From Catalinimonas sp038039535 (GTDB lineage Bacteria > Bacteroidota > Bacteroidia > Cytophagales > Cyclobacteriaceae), in assembly GCF_038039535.1 (NCBI RefSeq), contig NZ_JBBPHP010000033.1:11635-75634 (forward strand): a stretch of DNA of 64,000 nt, written 5' to 3'. A program made the position numbers and the translations under genes. Under the pieces are notes generated by a model. That model made no database searches and was not told where the DNA came from. It saw only the letters and a program-made list of their open reading frames with translations. Every line of letters begins with the position of its first letter. Positions within the stretch are counted from its first letter, which is position 1. This document shows, piece after piece, positions 27,987-38,389 of the stretch.

Positions 27987-30900
27987 ATGTTACGCAACAC
28001 CAGCAGTTTATTTTTATTCATAATTATAATCTTACCGTTACTCTTTTTTTCTTGTTCAAAGGAGCAAAAGATTCAGGAAAAGTATTTATTCAACTTATTG
28101 CCCCCCTCACAAAGCGGTGTTGATTTTACCAATACACTGATTGAAAGTGATTCCATAAACATCTTAAGGCAGGCCAATCTGTATAATGGAGGTGGAGTAG
28201 GAGTTGGTGATTTTAATAAAGACGGCTTGGTGGATATCTACTTCGCAGGCAATCTGGTAGCGAATAAACTGTATCTGAATAGAAGTCAGGTAAAAGATGG
28301 GGAAACTGAAAGTAAACTGCAGTTTGAAGACATCACCGATAAAGCTGGAGTAGGAGGTGAAAACAGATGGTGTACCGGAGTGTCCGTGGTCGATATCAAT
28401 GCGGATGGCTGGTTGGATGTATATGTTTCTGCCTCATTTCTTGATGACCCACTGCTGAGAAAAAACCTTTTATATATCAACCAGGGACTTGGAAATGATG
28501 GCATACCAGTCTTTAAAGAATCCGCAGAAGCTTATGGTTTGGCAGATGCCGGTTTCAGCACGCAGGGTGTTTTTTTTGATTATGATCAAGATGGTGACCT
28601 GGATATGTATCTGGTGACCAATGAACTGAACGATCCCAAAACCCCCATTCAGTACCGGCCCAAGGTAGCAGATGGCAGTGCTTTAAACAGTGACAGACTG
28701 TACCGAAATGATAGCCCGCCAAATAGCGCACATCCTATATTTACGGATGTATCCCGAGAAGCAGGTATCCTGCTGGAAGGCTGGGGTCATGCGGTATCAA
28801 TTTCTGATTTTAACCTGGATGGCTGGCCTGATTTATACGTAAGCAATGATTTTGTTTCCAATGATGTGCTGTACATCAATAATCAGAAGGGGCCGGATGG
28901 TAAAGTTACTTTTACCAATAGAGCGTCTGACTATATCAAGCATACCGCCTGGAATGCGATGGGTACCGACGCGGTGGACGTTAATAATGATGGATTTGTG
29001 GACCTGATGTCTCTAGAGATGCTTCCCGAACAGAACCTCAGAAAAAAAACCATGCTGGGGGGCAATGAATACTTTAATTATTTCAACAATGCAAAGTATG
29101 CTTATGAGCATCAGTATGTACGCAATGTACTCCAACTCAGTACCGGCATGACGCCCGAAGGGCATCCTACCTTCGGAGATGTGGCGTTTATGGCCGGAGT
29201 GTACCAGACAGACTGGAGCTGGGCACCACTCATCGCCGATTTTGATAATGATGGCCTGCGCGACATGATCATCACCAACGGCCTTCCCCGTGATGTGACT
29301 GACCTGGATTACATCGTATATGATAACGGTCAGAGTAACTACGGAGGAAGTACCAACGCCTCCCTCAAGATGGTGGAAGAATACTTTCCCATCGTAAAAA
29401 TTTCAAACTATGCCTTCAAAAATACCGATGGGTATGGCTTTGCCGATAGCACCAGCAGCTGGGGATTAAATTTACCCTCATTCTCAAACGGTGGGGTTTA
29501 CGCAGATCTGGACAATGACGGTGACCTGGATGTGGTAGTCAACAATATCAACGACCCGGCTTTTATTTATGAAAATACTTTGAATGGCAAGCGTGGCCAA
29601 AACGAACATTATATCAAAGTTGAGCTTAAAGGCAAAGCAACCAACCCCGGTGGCATAGGCGCAAAATTGCATATACATTATGCCGATGGTCAGCAGCAAA
29701 TTTACGAGCATCAACCTACCCGAGGATATTTGTCTACCGTAGATGCCAGGGCGCACTTTGGCTTAGGAAAAGCTACTATGGTAGACTCCATGCGTATTGA
29801 CTGGCCGGATGGCAAAAGTCAGTTGCTTACCCAAATTCAAGCGGATCAGACCCTTACGATATCCTATTTAGACGCAAAAGAAAATCCTAAAAACACATCC
29901 GGGTATCACGAAATGCCTTTCTATACTTCTCAGGCAGCAGGTCAAGCATCTTCACTGATGACATCAGCTTCACAGCATGGAATTCGGTACAAACATCAGG
30001 AAAGAGATGCGATAGACTACAACATACAGCGTACATTACCCCATAAAATGAGTCAGTACGGTCCCGGAATAGCGGTTGGAGATATTGATGACAATGGGTA
30101 TGATGATTTTTATGTAGGAGGATCAGCCGGTAATCAGGGAAGATTTTTCATGCAGGATGCCCGGGGAAATTTCTCAGTAGACACTACACGCATTGCCTAT
30201 GCTGATAATTCTGAAGCAGAAGATATGGGCATCTTACTTTTTGATGCAGACAATGATCAGGATCTTGATTTATACGTGGTAAGCGGGAGTTATGAGTTTC
30301 CTCCAGATCATTCGGTGAACCAGGACCGCCTGTATATCAATGATGGAAAAGGGAATTACCAGATCAGCATGACTGCTCTTCCAAAATTAGTATCTAATGG
30401 TTCCTGTGTACGTGCCGCCGACTATGACCAGGATGGTGATCTTGATCTTTTCGTAGGAGGCAGGTCAGTCTCAGGAGCATATCCTCTTGCCCCTAAAAGT
30501 TATATTCTGGAAAACGAAGGCGGGATGTTTAATGATGTGACGCTACAGTTGTGTCCTCAGCTTCAGGAGTTGGGCATGATTTCCGATGCCTTGTGGTCTG
30601 ATTTTGATCAGGATGGCTTAGTGGACCTGGTAATTGTAGGAGAGTGGATGCCGCTTACCTTTCTGAAAAATACTGGAAATCTGTTTGAAAATGTCAATGC
30701 ATCATCAGGCATCAGCGAACATACAGGTTGGTGGAACAGCCTTACCTCTGGAGATTTTGACAATGATGGCGACATTGACTATGTGGCAGGAAACTTAGGC
30801 CTGAATTCCAACTATCATGCTTCAGCCAAAAAGCCCATGACCATCTATGCCAAAGATATGGATGATAACGGGAAGATTGACCCTATGGTGTTTTGCTATA

Positions 30901-31670
30901 TGATGGCCGAAGACAGCACCCAAAAATCTTTTCCGATGCATACCCGTGATGATATGATCAGCCAGTTGGTAGCCATCCGTAAAGAATATCCTACCTACAA
31001 ATCCTTTGGCCGTGCTACGATGGATGATATCTGGAACGCAAAAGCTAAGGAAGGAGCCATAAAGATGCAGGCCACTCACTTACAGAGTAGTTACATAGAG
31101 AATCTGGGAAATGGAAAGTTTTCCCTGAAGCCACTACCCAAAGCAGCACAGATGGCACCACTATATGGTATGCTATCAGAAGATATAGATCAGGATGGTA
31201 AGCTTGATCTCTTACTGGTAGGAAATGATTATGGCATAGACCCGATCTCAGGCAGACATGATGCGTTCAACGGACTATACATGAAAGGTGATGGAAAAGG
31301 AAATTTTGAGGCCCTGACGATTGCCCAGAGCGGCTTCTTTGTACCCGGCGATGCCAAAGCTTTAGCAAAAGTACATTCTGCACAGGGTAAAGATCTGATG
31401 ATCGCCACTCAGAACCAGGATAGCCTGCGGGTATTTAGTAATAATTCTGAAATAAATCCGGTACCACATCAATGGGTCAGTCTGAATACTGATGATTTTT
31501 GTGCTGATATCGTGTACCATGATAACAGCAGGCGCCATGTGGAATTTTATTACGGAAACACTTTTTTATCGCAGTCTTCCCGTAAAGTGAAAGTAGATGC
31601 CAACGTAGAAAGTGTGGTGATTACCAACTTCATGGGGGAAAAAAGAGAGGTAATACCATCAGGGATTTAA
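27987..31670 (+). CDS. CRTAC1-type FG-GAP/VCBS repeat lipoprotein with ASPIC/UnbV domain
   Basis: 1227 residues from the ATG at 27987, which is preceded by AGGGAG and gives a clean lipoprotein signal (LPLLFFSCS). The frame extends 28 codons upstream without a better start. Two beta-propeller-like blocks of FG-GAP/VCBS repeats (about residues 60-520 and 690-1130, motifs such as DFNKDGLVDIYFAG and DYDQDGDLDLFVGG) flank an ASPIC/UnbV module near 550-625 (NPGGIGAKLHIHYADG, RIDWPDGK). It is a full-length paralog of the truncated gene at 1-2024. It should be exported and lipid-anchored on the cell surface. The position between an ECF sigma and its FecR suggests a link to the SusC/D import system. 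Molecular function is unknown. Confidence 0.93.
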   Translation: MLRNTSSLFLFIIIILPLLFFSCSKEQKIQEKYLFNLLPPSQSGVDFTNTLIESDSINILRQANLYNGGGVGVGDFNKDGLVDIYFAGNLVANKLYLNRSQVKDGETESKLQFEDITDKAGVGGENRWCTGVSVVDINADGWLDVYVSASFLDDPLLRKNLLYINQGLGNDGIPVFKESAEAYGLADAGFSTQGVFFDYDQDGDLDMYLVTNELNDPKTPIQYRPKVADGSALNSDRLYRNDSPPNSAHPIFTDVSREAGILLEGWGHAVSISDFNLDGWPDLYVSNDFVSNDVLYINNQKGPDGKVTFTNRASDYIKHTAWNAMGTDAVDVNNDGFVDLMSLEMLPEQNLRKKTMLGGNEYFNYFNNAKYAYEHQYVRNVLQLSTGMTPEGHPTFGDVAFMAGVYQTDWSWAPLIADFDNDGLRDMIITNGLPRDVTDLDYIVYDNGQSNYGGSTNASLKMVEEYFPIVKISNYAFKNTDGYGFADSTSSWGLNLPSFSNGGVYADLDNDGDLDVVVNNINDPAFIYENTLNGKRGQNEHYIKVELKGKATNPGGIGAKLHIHYADGQQQIYEHQPTRGYLSTVDARAHFGLGKATMVDSMRIDWPDGKSQLLTQIQADQTLTISYLDAKENPKNTSGYHEMPFYTSQAAGQASSLMTSASQHGIRYKHQERDAIDYNIQRTLPHKMSQYGPGIAVGDIDDNGYDDFYVGGSAGNQGRFFMQDARGNFSVDTTRIAYADNSEAEDMGILLFDADNDQDLDLYVVSGSYEFPPDHSVNQDRLYINDGKGNYQISMTALPKLVSNGSCVRAADYDQDGDLDLFVGGRSVSGAYPLAPKSYILENEGGMFNDVTLQLCPQLQELGMISDALWSDFDQDGLVDLVIVGEWMPLTFLKNTGNLFENVNASSGISEHTGWWNSLTSGDFDNDGDIDYVAGNLGLNSNYHASAKKPMTIYAKDMDDNGKIDPMVFCYMMAEDSTQKSFPMHTRDDMISQLVAIRKEYPTYKSFGRATMDDIWNAKAKEGAIKMQATHLQSSYIENLGNGKFSLKPLPKAAQMAPLYGMLSEDIDQDGKLDLLLVGNDYGIDPISGRHDAFNGLYMKGDGKGNFEALTIAQSGFFVPGDAKALAKVHSAQGKDLMIATQNQDSLRVFSNNSEINPVPHQWVSLNTDDFCADIVYHDNSRRHVEFYYGNTFLSQSSRKVKVDANVESVVITNFMGEKREVIPSGI

Positions 31671-31849
31671 TTGCAGTCTGATGAGTCAGAAGCGCTAAGT
31701 CTTTCATCTGAAGCTTCCACCTTATGGAGGCAGTAATCCTCAGTACGCAGAAATCATAGCCATCCACGATTTATTTATTTTTTTAACTGATGCATAGGGG
31801 ATAGTTATCACTTGTGGTACTTAATATAAAGAAGCAGAAAAAATTATCT

Positions 31850-32851
31850 ATGAACGAAAGTCAGTTCCGGGCCTTACTTGATAAATATGTACAGGGCACT
31901 TGTACACCGGAAGAGATAAAACTACTTCATCGGTTTTATGATTCTTTTCAGGAGGAGGAGCTGGAAGAAGAGCCAGATGCCTTTGAAATGTGGCTTATCC
32001 AGGAAAAAATACATAGAAGCATTGAACGCTCATTAGAACAAACTGAGCGAGAGGAACATAACGCGCGTAAATATCAAATCTCAAAAAAGTATTCTCTCTT
32101 AAGAGCTGCCGCAATCATATTCATCTTTTTTGGAATAGGTATAGGAGGCTATTACGCCTATGACAACATGCCTGAGCCTCAGATGGCATGGGTAGAAAAA
32201 ATTACTAAAAAAGGACAAAAGGCCACCCTTACATTGACGGATGGTACCAAAGTTTATTTGAATGTAGATAGCAAGCTGACTTTTCCCGAACGATTTGATA
32301 CTGATAAAAGGGAAGTGGTTTTAGAAGGTGAAGCTTTTTTTGATGTAACAAAAAATCCTGAAAAACCTTTTATCATTAGAAGTGGTAACCTTACTACAAC
32401 AGTACTGGGTACTTCTTTCAATATCAAAGCCTTTGACCATGAAGACCCTCAAGTAACCGTCGTGAGCGGTAAGGTAAAGGTGAATGCATTGAATACCGAC
32501 AGCACTCACAATGAAGTACTTTTAACACCATTCCAGCAAGCTTTTTATGATGGTCAACTCCATAAAAAAGAGGTTGAAATACGCCCCTTTATTGCCTGGC
32601 GCGATAAGGTAATCCACTTTGACGAAGTGAGTCTGGAAGAAGCAGTGGTAGTACTGGAGCGCTGGTTCAACGTCAGTATTGATATTGAAGGCGAGCAAAT
32701 CAGGAAATGCAAAATATCTGGAAAGTATCTCAATGAAAATCTGATCAATATCATGAAGAGCTTTGAGCATATTCTGGATGTAGAATACACCATAGATGCT
32801 GAAAGAAAGCTCACCATCAAAGGTGAGAAAGGATGCAAATCACAAAACTAA
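31850..32851 (+). CDS. FecR-family anti-sigma factor
   Basis: 333 residues from the ATG at 31850; the frame continues 12 codons upstream only to a GTG. The N-terminal cytoplasmic sigma-binding part (ESQFRALLDKYVQGTCTPEE) is followed by one transmembrane helix at about 86-106 (AAAIIFIFFGIGIGGYYAY), the periplasmic FecR domain (TLTDGTKVYLNVDSKLTFPE, EAFFDVTKNPEKPFIIRSG, TTVLGTSFNIKAF) and a C-terminal DUF4974 domain (FDEVSLEEAVVVLERWFNVS). It holds the sigma factor at 27179 inactive until contacted by the STN domain of the SusC at 32975. The sigma gene is not adjacent, as it normally is. Confidence 0.95.
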   Translation: MNESQFRALLDKYVQGTCTPEEIKLLHRFYDSFQEEELEEEPDAFEMWLIQEKIHRSIERSLEQTEREEHNARKYQISKKYSLLRAAAIIFIFFGIGIGGYYAYDNMPEPQMAWVEKITKKGQKATLTLTDGTKVYLNVDSKLTFPERFDTDKREVVLEGEAFFDVTKNPEKPFIIRSGNLTTTVLGTSFNIKAFDHEDPQVTVVSGKVKVNALNTDSTHNEVLLTPFQQAFYDGQLHKKEVEIRPFIAWRDKVIHFDEVSLEEAVVVLERWFNVSIDIEGEQIRKCKISGKYLNENLINIMKSFEHILDVEYTIDAERKLTIKGEKGCKSQN

Positions 32852-32974
32852 TACTACTATGAAACAACCTGAAAACAAAAACAGAGATCCTTAGCAGCCG
32901 GGCTTTGGATAGACTAGCAGGCTTACGGGATGATATCCTGAAGTGAATTAAATTTTACATCAACCTATCTAACT

Positions 32975-35900
32975 ATGTCAAACGATATACAACCACCTAC
33001 CAGAACTGTATTTCGACATACCACATTAGTATTTGCACTATTTTTTGGCTGTATTATTTTTTCATCAGCTGAAGCATCAGGGCGACGGTATGTCGACGAG
33101 GTACAAATCTCAATCAAGCTCAAGAACAGTTCAATTGAAGAAGTCTTTATGGCTATAGAAGAAGCCACAGACTATGTTTTTGCCTACGGAGAGGAAGTTA
33201 AAACCCTCAAAACAACTTTCACTCTTAACTACAAAAATGCGGAGGTGAATGAAGTGCTGAGGGAAGTAGGCCGAAAGGCTCGCCTGAACTTCAAAAGAAT
33301 CAATAATACCATTTCAGTAAGTGTTGCCAAAGTCTCAACCATTGCACCGCTTCCCAATCCGCCAGTTAAGCAAGCCATCAACGTGAGCGGTAAGGTAACC
33401 ACCCTGGAAGGTAGCGAAGCACTACCTGGTGTAAATGTACTGGTAAAGGGTACAACCAACGGAACCATCACCGATGTTGACGGTAATTATAACTTATCGG
33501 TGCCCAATGGCACAGATACGCTCCTTTTTTCATCTATTGGATATGCTTCTCAGGAAATTCCCATAAATAACCGAAGTGTAATTGATGTTACCTTGGCAGA
33601 AGATGTTCAGGCATTGAGTGAAATTGTAGTAACCGGTTATGGAACCCAAAAGAAAGAGTCTGTTACCGGAGCAATATCTACAATAGATAGTGAAGACATT
33701 GGGCGAGTGAAAGGTGGTGGTACAACGGTAAGTACCGGCCTGGCAGGTAAATTACCCGGTGTGGCATTTCGGCAAACTGATGGACGCCCTGGCGCTGGGG
33801 CCGCCATTCAAATTCGTAACATGGGTAATCCACTTTATGTGATAGATGGAATTCAGCAGGATGAGAAACAATTTAACAGGCTTGCTCCTGCCGATATTGA
33901 GAGCATCACAATACTTAAGGATGGTGCCGCTGCCGTGTATGGTGTTCGTGCTGCTAATGGTGTAGTGGTGGTGACTACCAAAAGAGGAAGCACAGGGAGT
34001 GGGAATACAGTAAGTCTGGATTTCAACCGTGGTTTCCAAAACTGGGTGGCTTTTCCTCAAGTAACCAATAGTTCTTATGTATGGGCCTTAGAAAAGATTC
34101 AGGCAGATGTCAATGGATTCGGCACAACCAATATTACCCCTGAAGACCTGGAAAAATATAGAATAGGTGAAGAACGTGGGTACCAAAGTTTTGACTGGAC
34201 AGACTTTATTATCCAGGAAAACTCTCCTACCACTCAAATCAACGTGAGTGCTACCGGGGGAGGAGAAAAAATCAATTATTATATAGCTGGTAACCGAAAT
34301 TATAGCAATTCAGTTTTGGGAGATGAATTTGACTATGGCCGTACCAACATCATCAGTAATGTGGATGCACAGATCAGTGACAGGCTCAAGGTAGGATTGG
34401 GAATCAATGGATATGCTGAAAAAACTGAAAATCCCGGAATTCCTGGCGGGGATGATTATTGGCTGCCCAGATACGCTATTATGCGGAACACTCCCTGGGA
34501 AAGGCCATATGCCAATGATAATCCAGAGTACCTAAATGACATTAAGCATAATGAAACTAACTGGGCTTATAATAATTTTGAGTTGGGGGGGTATCTTAGA
34601 GATGTTAGAAAATTTGGGCAGATCAATGCAACTGCCGAATATGATATTCCGGGTATAGAAGGTTTATCGGCAAGAGGTCTGTACTCTTACAGTGATGAAG
34701 AGCGCCAGTTAGACGTACACGAATATACGTATGATGCTTATACTTACTTTCCAGCCACAGAAGAGTCAGAAGAAGAGTATAGGGTAACCGGGGGTAGTTC
34801 TAATCCCTGGAGACAAAGAAATGTTGATAAAATACAAAAAACCAATACTCAATTAGGTTTAAATTATTCCAATATCTTCGGTGACCATGAAGTAGGTGCT
34901 TTGTTTTTAGCAGAGCGTTACGAAGAAAGGTTTCAGGGTACTTTTATGCGCTCAGTACCCAAAACTAATATTCTCCCTCTCATCTATTACAATGACGTCG
35001 TGGATTTCACCGATGCTGATAATCAAATTGCTCGCCTGGGTTATATCGCAAGGCTCAACTATAGCTTTGCCGGTAAATATTATGTGGAAGTAGCTGGTAG
35101 ACGCGACGCTTCCTGGAAATTCGCTCCTGATAAGAGAGTAGGTTATTTCCCTTCCGGGTCCATTGGATGGAGAATTACTGAAGAGGAGTTTATGCAGAAC
35201 TGGCTAGGCAATTCTAATATATTGGATAATCTGAAGCTTAGAGCTTCTTATGGTATATTAGGAGATGATGATATTGGTATAGGTCCTTATGATTACCTCC
35301 CAGGATATAACTATAACCAGGGTACAGCTATCCTGAATGGTAACCCGGTGGTAGGTACTCAGGATAAAGGACAGCCGATCACCAATATCACCTGGTTTGA
35401 AAGTAGAATACTTGATATTGGGGCCGACTTTTCAATGTTTGGAGGTAGGTTAAGCGGTAGTGTAGATTACTTCCGCCGCCGACGTACTGGCCTCAGAGGT
35501 AGAAAATACGACATAGTAGTACCTAGTGAACTTGGCTATACCCTGCCCGATGAAAATGTGAATAGTGACCGGCAGTTTGGTGGGGAAGCCATGCTTGCTT
35601 ACAATGGGAATATTAATGACTTTACTTATAAAATTGGGGCTAATATTTCTTATGCACGTAACAAGTTTGAGTCTTCCTATAATCCTATATTCTTTAACTC
35701 TTATGATGAATACCGCAATTCTATTGAAGACAGATATACAGGTATTCAGTGGGGTTACCAGGTAATTGGCCAGTTTCAGGACCAGGAGCAAATCAATAAC
35801 TATGAAGTCAATGTGGATGGAGAAGGTAATAGGACCTTGCTTCCCGGGGATTTGATCTATAAAGATTTGAATGGGGACAATAAAATTGATGGTTATGACG

Positions 35901-36439
35901 AAAGACCCATTGGTTATAGTACCAATCTCCCCTTTATCAACGGAGGCTTAAATCTGGTTGCTGGTTGGAAAGGTTTTGATTTTGCTATGGACTTCTCCCT
36001 TCAGTCAGGCTATTCCTTTACTGCTGAAAATGAATTGAGCCGTGCTTTCCGAGCCAATGGGGGTAATATCGCTGAGCATTTGAGAGATGCATGGCACAGA
36101 GAAGATCCTTACGATCTGAACAGCGAGTGGATACCCGGTTACTTTCCACCTAACAGGTTCAACCAGGGTGGCTTAAGTTCGGTAAACAAGCGTTCAGATT
36201 TTTGGCTTAGCAATATAACTGCTTTTCGTGCCAGAACACTTCAGATAGGCTACTCACTACCAAGTTCAATCATTGAGCGGGTACTGATTAAGCAGGCTCG
36301 TGTCTATTTTAACGGGTACAACTTATTCTCACTCCATAATGTGAAACGCTACAACACTGATCCGGAAATTAGTGATACTAACGGTTTACAATATCCTCAA
36401 CATAGGGTAGTAAGTGTTGGAGTAAGCCTTTCTCTATAA
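32975..36439 (+). CDS. SusC-family TonB-dependent transporter with N-terminal STN signalling domain
   Basis: 1154 residues. After the signal peptide (ALFFGCIIFSSAEASG) comes an STN domain at about 45-112 (ISIKLKNSSIEEVFMAIEEA), which contacts FecR. Then a carboxypeptidase-D-like domain (SGKVTTLEGSEALPGVNVLV), the LSEIVVTGYGTQKKESVTGA signature, the plug (NPLYVIDGIQ, AAAVYGVRAANGVVVVTTKR) and a beta barrel ending HRVVSVGVSLSL. It imports a TonB-dependent substrate and signals its presence to the FecR/ECF pair encoded upstream. It lies 9 to 18 nt from the SusD gene. The substrate is not readable. Confidence 0.97.
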   Translation: MSNDIQPPTRTVFRHTTLVFALFFGCIIFSSAEASGRRYVDEVQISIKLKNSSIEEVFMAIEEATDYVFAYGEEVKTLKTTFTLNYKNAEVNEVLREVGRKARLNFKRINNTISVSVAKVSTIAPLPNPPVKQAINVSGKVTTLEGSEALPGVNVLVKGTTNGTITDVDGNYNLSVPNGTDTLLFSSIGYASQEIPINNRSVIDVTLAEDVQALSEIVVTGYGTQKKESVTGAISTIDSEDIGRVKGGGTTVSTGLAGKLPGVAFRQTDGRPGAGAAIQIRNMGNPLYVIDGIQQDEKQFNRLAPADIESITILKDGAAAVYGVRAANGVVVVTTKRGSTGSGNTVSLDFNRGFQNWVAFPQVTNSSYVWALEKIQADVNGFGTTNITPEDLEKYRIGEERGYQSFDWTDFIIQENSPTTQINVSATGGGEKINYYIAGNRNYSNSVLGDEFDYGRTNIISNVDAQISDRLKVGLGINGYAEKTENPGIPGGDDYWLPRYAIMRNTPWERPYANDNPEYLNDIKHNETNWAYNNFELGGYLRDVRKFGQINATAEYDIPGIEGLSARGLYSYSDEERQLDVHEYTYDAYTYFPATEESEEEYRVTGGSSNPWRQRNVDKIQKTNTQLGLNYSNIFGDHEVGALFLAERYEERFQGTFMRSVPKTNILPLIYYNDVVDFTDADNQIARLGYIARLNYSFAGKYYVEVAGRRDASWKFAPDKRVGYFPSGSIGWRITEEEFMQNWLGNSNILDNLKLRASYGILGDDDIGIGPYDYLPGYNYNQGTAILNGNPVVGTQDKGQPITNITWFESRILDIGADFSMFGGRLSGSVDYFRRRRTGLRGRKYDIVVPSELGYTLPDENVNSDRQFGGEAMLAYNGNINDFTYKIGANISYARNKFESSYNPIFFNSYDEYRNSIEDRYTGIQWGYQVIGQFQDQEQINNYEVNVDGEGNRTLLPGDLIYKDLNGDNKIDGYDERPIGYSTNLPFINGGLNLVAGWKGFDFAMDFSLQSGYSFTAENELSRAFRANGGNIAEHLRDAWHREDPYDLNSEWIPGYFPPNRFNQGGLSSVNKRSDFWLSNITAFRARTLQIGYSLPSSIIERVLIKQARVYFNGYNLFSLHNVKRYNTDPEISDTNGLQYPQHRVVSVGVSLSL

Positions 36440-36456
36440 TCTTTAAATTGAAAGAC

Positions 36457-38364
36457 ATGAAAAAGATACAATATATATTAATAGCAATTCTTTTAGGTTC
36501 TGGGTGGGCATGTGAATCAGATAGTGAGTTTTTGGACAGGCCACCCGCTGAGGTATTGACTACCGAGCAGGCATTTAGTGATCCAGCTCAGGTATTATCT
36601 ATCCTTGCCAACCTGTACAACCGTCAGTTCTCGGTTAACAGACTTTCTGATTGGCAGACTTTCGCTGATTTCAACGAAGTAATGGTTACTGCTAATGATA
36701 ACCTGACTAACTTCTGGCATACCAATAATACCTGGTCTTTTTCCGGCCCTAATGATTATTGGACAAGCTGGGATTATACGTACATCAGAGAACTTAACCT
36801 GTTTTTGGAAAGAATAGAAGATGCTACCATTAATGAAAGCCTGAAATCAACTTATTCTGCGGAAGCAAGGTTTCTTCGTGCCCTCTATTATTTTGAACTG
36901 ACCAAATTATACGGAGGAGTACCGCTTATCCTTGAGTCGCAAACTTATGACTATAGCGGAGACCCTTCTTATCTGCAGGTACCGAGATCTACGGAGGCAG
37001 AAATGTATGATTTTATCATTCAGGAGGCCGAAGAGTTAAAGTCTTTACTGCCGATAGATGCAGACAGTAAATCCCGGGCAAGCGCGGCAGCAGCAGTGGC
37101 GATGAAAGCCCAGGCCGCAGTTTTTGCCGGCTCACTGGCAAAATATAATACGTCTACTCCCTCCGTATCTCTCTCCGGAGGAGCGATTGGTATTCCAGCC
37201 GAAAGAGCAGACGGGTACTATCAAACTGCATTGGATGCTGCCCAGGAGATTATTGGAGGCTCCGTTGGCGCTTATGCTTTGTACAATAAGATTCCCACTA
37301 ACCTTTCGGAAAATTTTGCGGCACTATTCTATGATAAGAATGCCAATCCCGAAACCATATTTATTGAAGAATATTTGCTGAAGTTTAAAACCCATGGTTA
37401 TACCATTGTGAACCAGCCACGTTTTGGAGCGGAAGAAGAAGAGGGCGGTGCGATCAATCCTTCGCTTAATCTGGTACAGGAATTTGAGCTGCTGGACAAT
37501 ACTTTTGCACCGCTTCCTACTGTAGATGAGAATGGAGACCCCATTTACTACGACAACCAGCAGGATATCTTTGCTGGCAGAGATGCCCGCTTGGGAGGAA
37601 CAGTTATTTTACCGGGAACATCTTTCAAGTCTCGTCCGGTAGACATTTGGGCAGGGCTGCAACTCGCTGATGGTACGGTCGTATCCGGTAGCGAACGTGG
37701 GCAACTAAGAGATATGCCGGGAAACTCGGTGCCTGTGCAGGTAGTTGGCTTTGACGGACCTGTGGCAGCTACAAATCAGAATGCCCTGGCAGGATTTTAT
37801 GTCAGGAAATATCTGGACCCAGCTCCTGGGTCAGGCAGAAGAGGTACACAGAGTGATGTATCCAGAATTCGTTTCCGTTACGCTGAAATCCTGCTCATCG
37901 CTGCCGAAGCTGCTTTTGAGCTAGGGCAGTCTCAACTTGCTGCAGATTATATGAACGAAGTACGTGCAAGGGCAGGCTTCACCATTCCTTTGACAGCCGC
38001 GGATATTACTTTTGACAGAATAGTGCATGAGCGTAGAGTAGAGTTCGCTCTTGAAGGTCAGTATTTCATGGACTTAAAGAGGTTTAGAATTGCGCATGAA
38101 ATATTTGATGGAGTTTTTATGACTGTGGAAGATTTGCGTTCAGGTTTAGGGGAAGCCACCAACAGAAGTACCCAGCCCTGGGCATTATGGCCTTATAAAA
38201 TTTATGATCCAGGCAATGAAAACCATGGTAAATGGATATTTAAGGAAGTTTTACCCAGTAGGGTAACTGCTGCTGACAACTGGCAACTTGGGAATTATTA
38301 TAGTCAGATTAACAATGATATTCTGAATAATAACCCGAAACTGGTTAGACAGCCTCTGCAATAA
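36457..38364 (+). CDS. SusD/RagB-family outer-membrane lipoprotein
   Basis: 635 residues from ATG 36457; the frame reaches a TTG three codons earlier. The lipobox GSGWAC begins the mature protein. SusD hallmarks are FLDRPPAEVLTTEQAFSDPA near the N-terminus, the LKSTYSAEARFLRALYYFEL helix pair, and the late IRFRYAEILLIAAEAAFELG plus YMNEVRARAGF segments. At 635 residues it is longer than the SusD at 2164, mainly through loops after residue 200. It partners the SusC directly upstream. The last residues (NDILNNNPKLVRQPL) correspond to the usual SusD tail. Confidence 0.96.
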   Translation: MKKIQYILIAILLGSGWACESDSEFLDRPPAEVLTTEQAFSDPAQVLSILANLYNRQFSVNRLSDWQTFADFNEVMVTANDNLTNFWHTNNTWSFSGPNDYWTSWDYTYIRELNLFLERIEDATINESLKSTYSAEARFLRALYYFELTKLYGGVPLILESQTYDYSGDPSYLQVPRSTEAEMYDFIIQEAEELKSLLPIDADSKSRASAAAAVAMKAQAAVFAGSLAKYNTSTPSVSLSGGAIGIPAERADGYYQTALDAAQEIIGGSVGAYALYNKIPTNLSENFAALFYDKNANPETIFIEEYLLKFKTHGYTIVNQPRFGAEEEEGGAINPSLNLVQEFELLDNTFAPLPTVDENGDPIYYDNQQDIFAGRDARLGGTVILPGTSFKSRPVDIWAGLQLADGTVVSGSERGQLRDMPGNSVPVQVVGFDGPVAATNQNALAGFYVRKYLDPAPGSGRRGTQSDVSRIRFRYAEILLIAAEAAFELGQSQLAADYMNEVRARAGFTIPLTAADITFDRIVHERRVEFALEGQYFMDLKRFRIAHEIFDGVFMTVEDLRSGLGEATNRSTQPWALWPYKIYDPGNENHGKWIFKEVLPSRVTAADNWQLGNYYSQINNDILNNNPKLVRQPLQ

Positions 38365-38389
38365 GTATTCAATATTAAAACTGAAGATC

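Noticed and set aside
32859..32894. Ten-residue ATG frame between FecR and SusC (MKQPENKNRD)
   Set aside because: Too short to support; no sign of a leader-peptide arrangement such as a nearby terminator/antiterminator pair.
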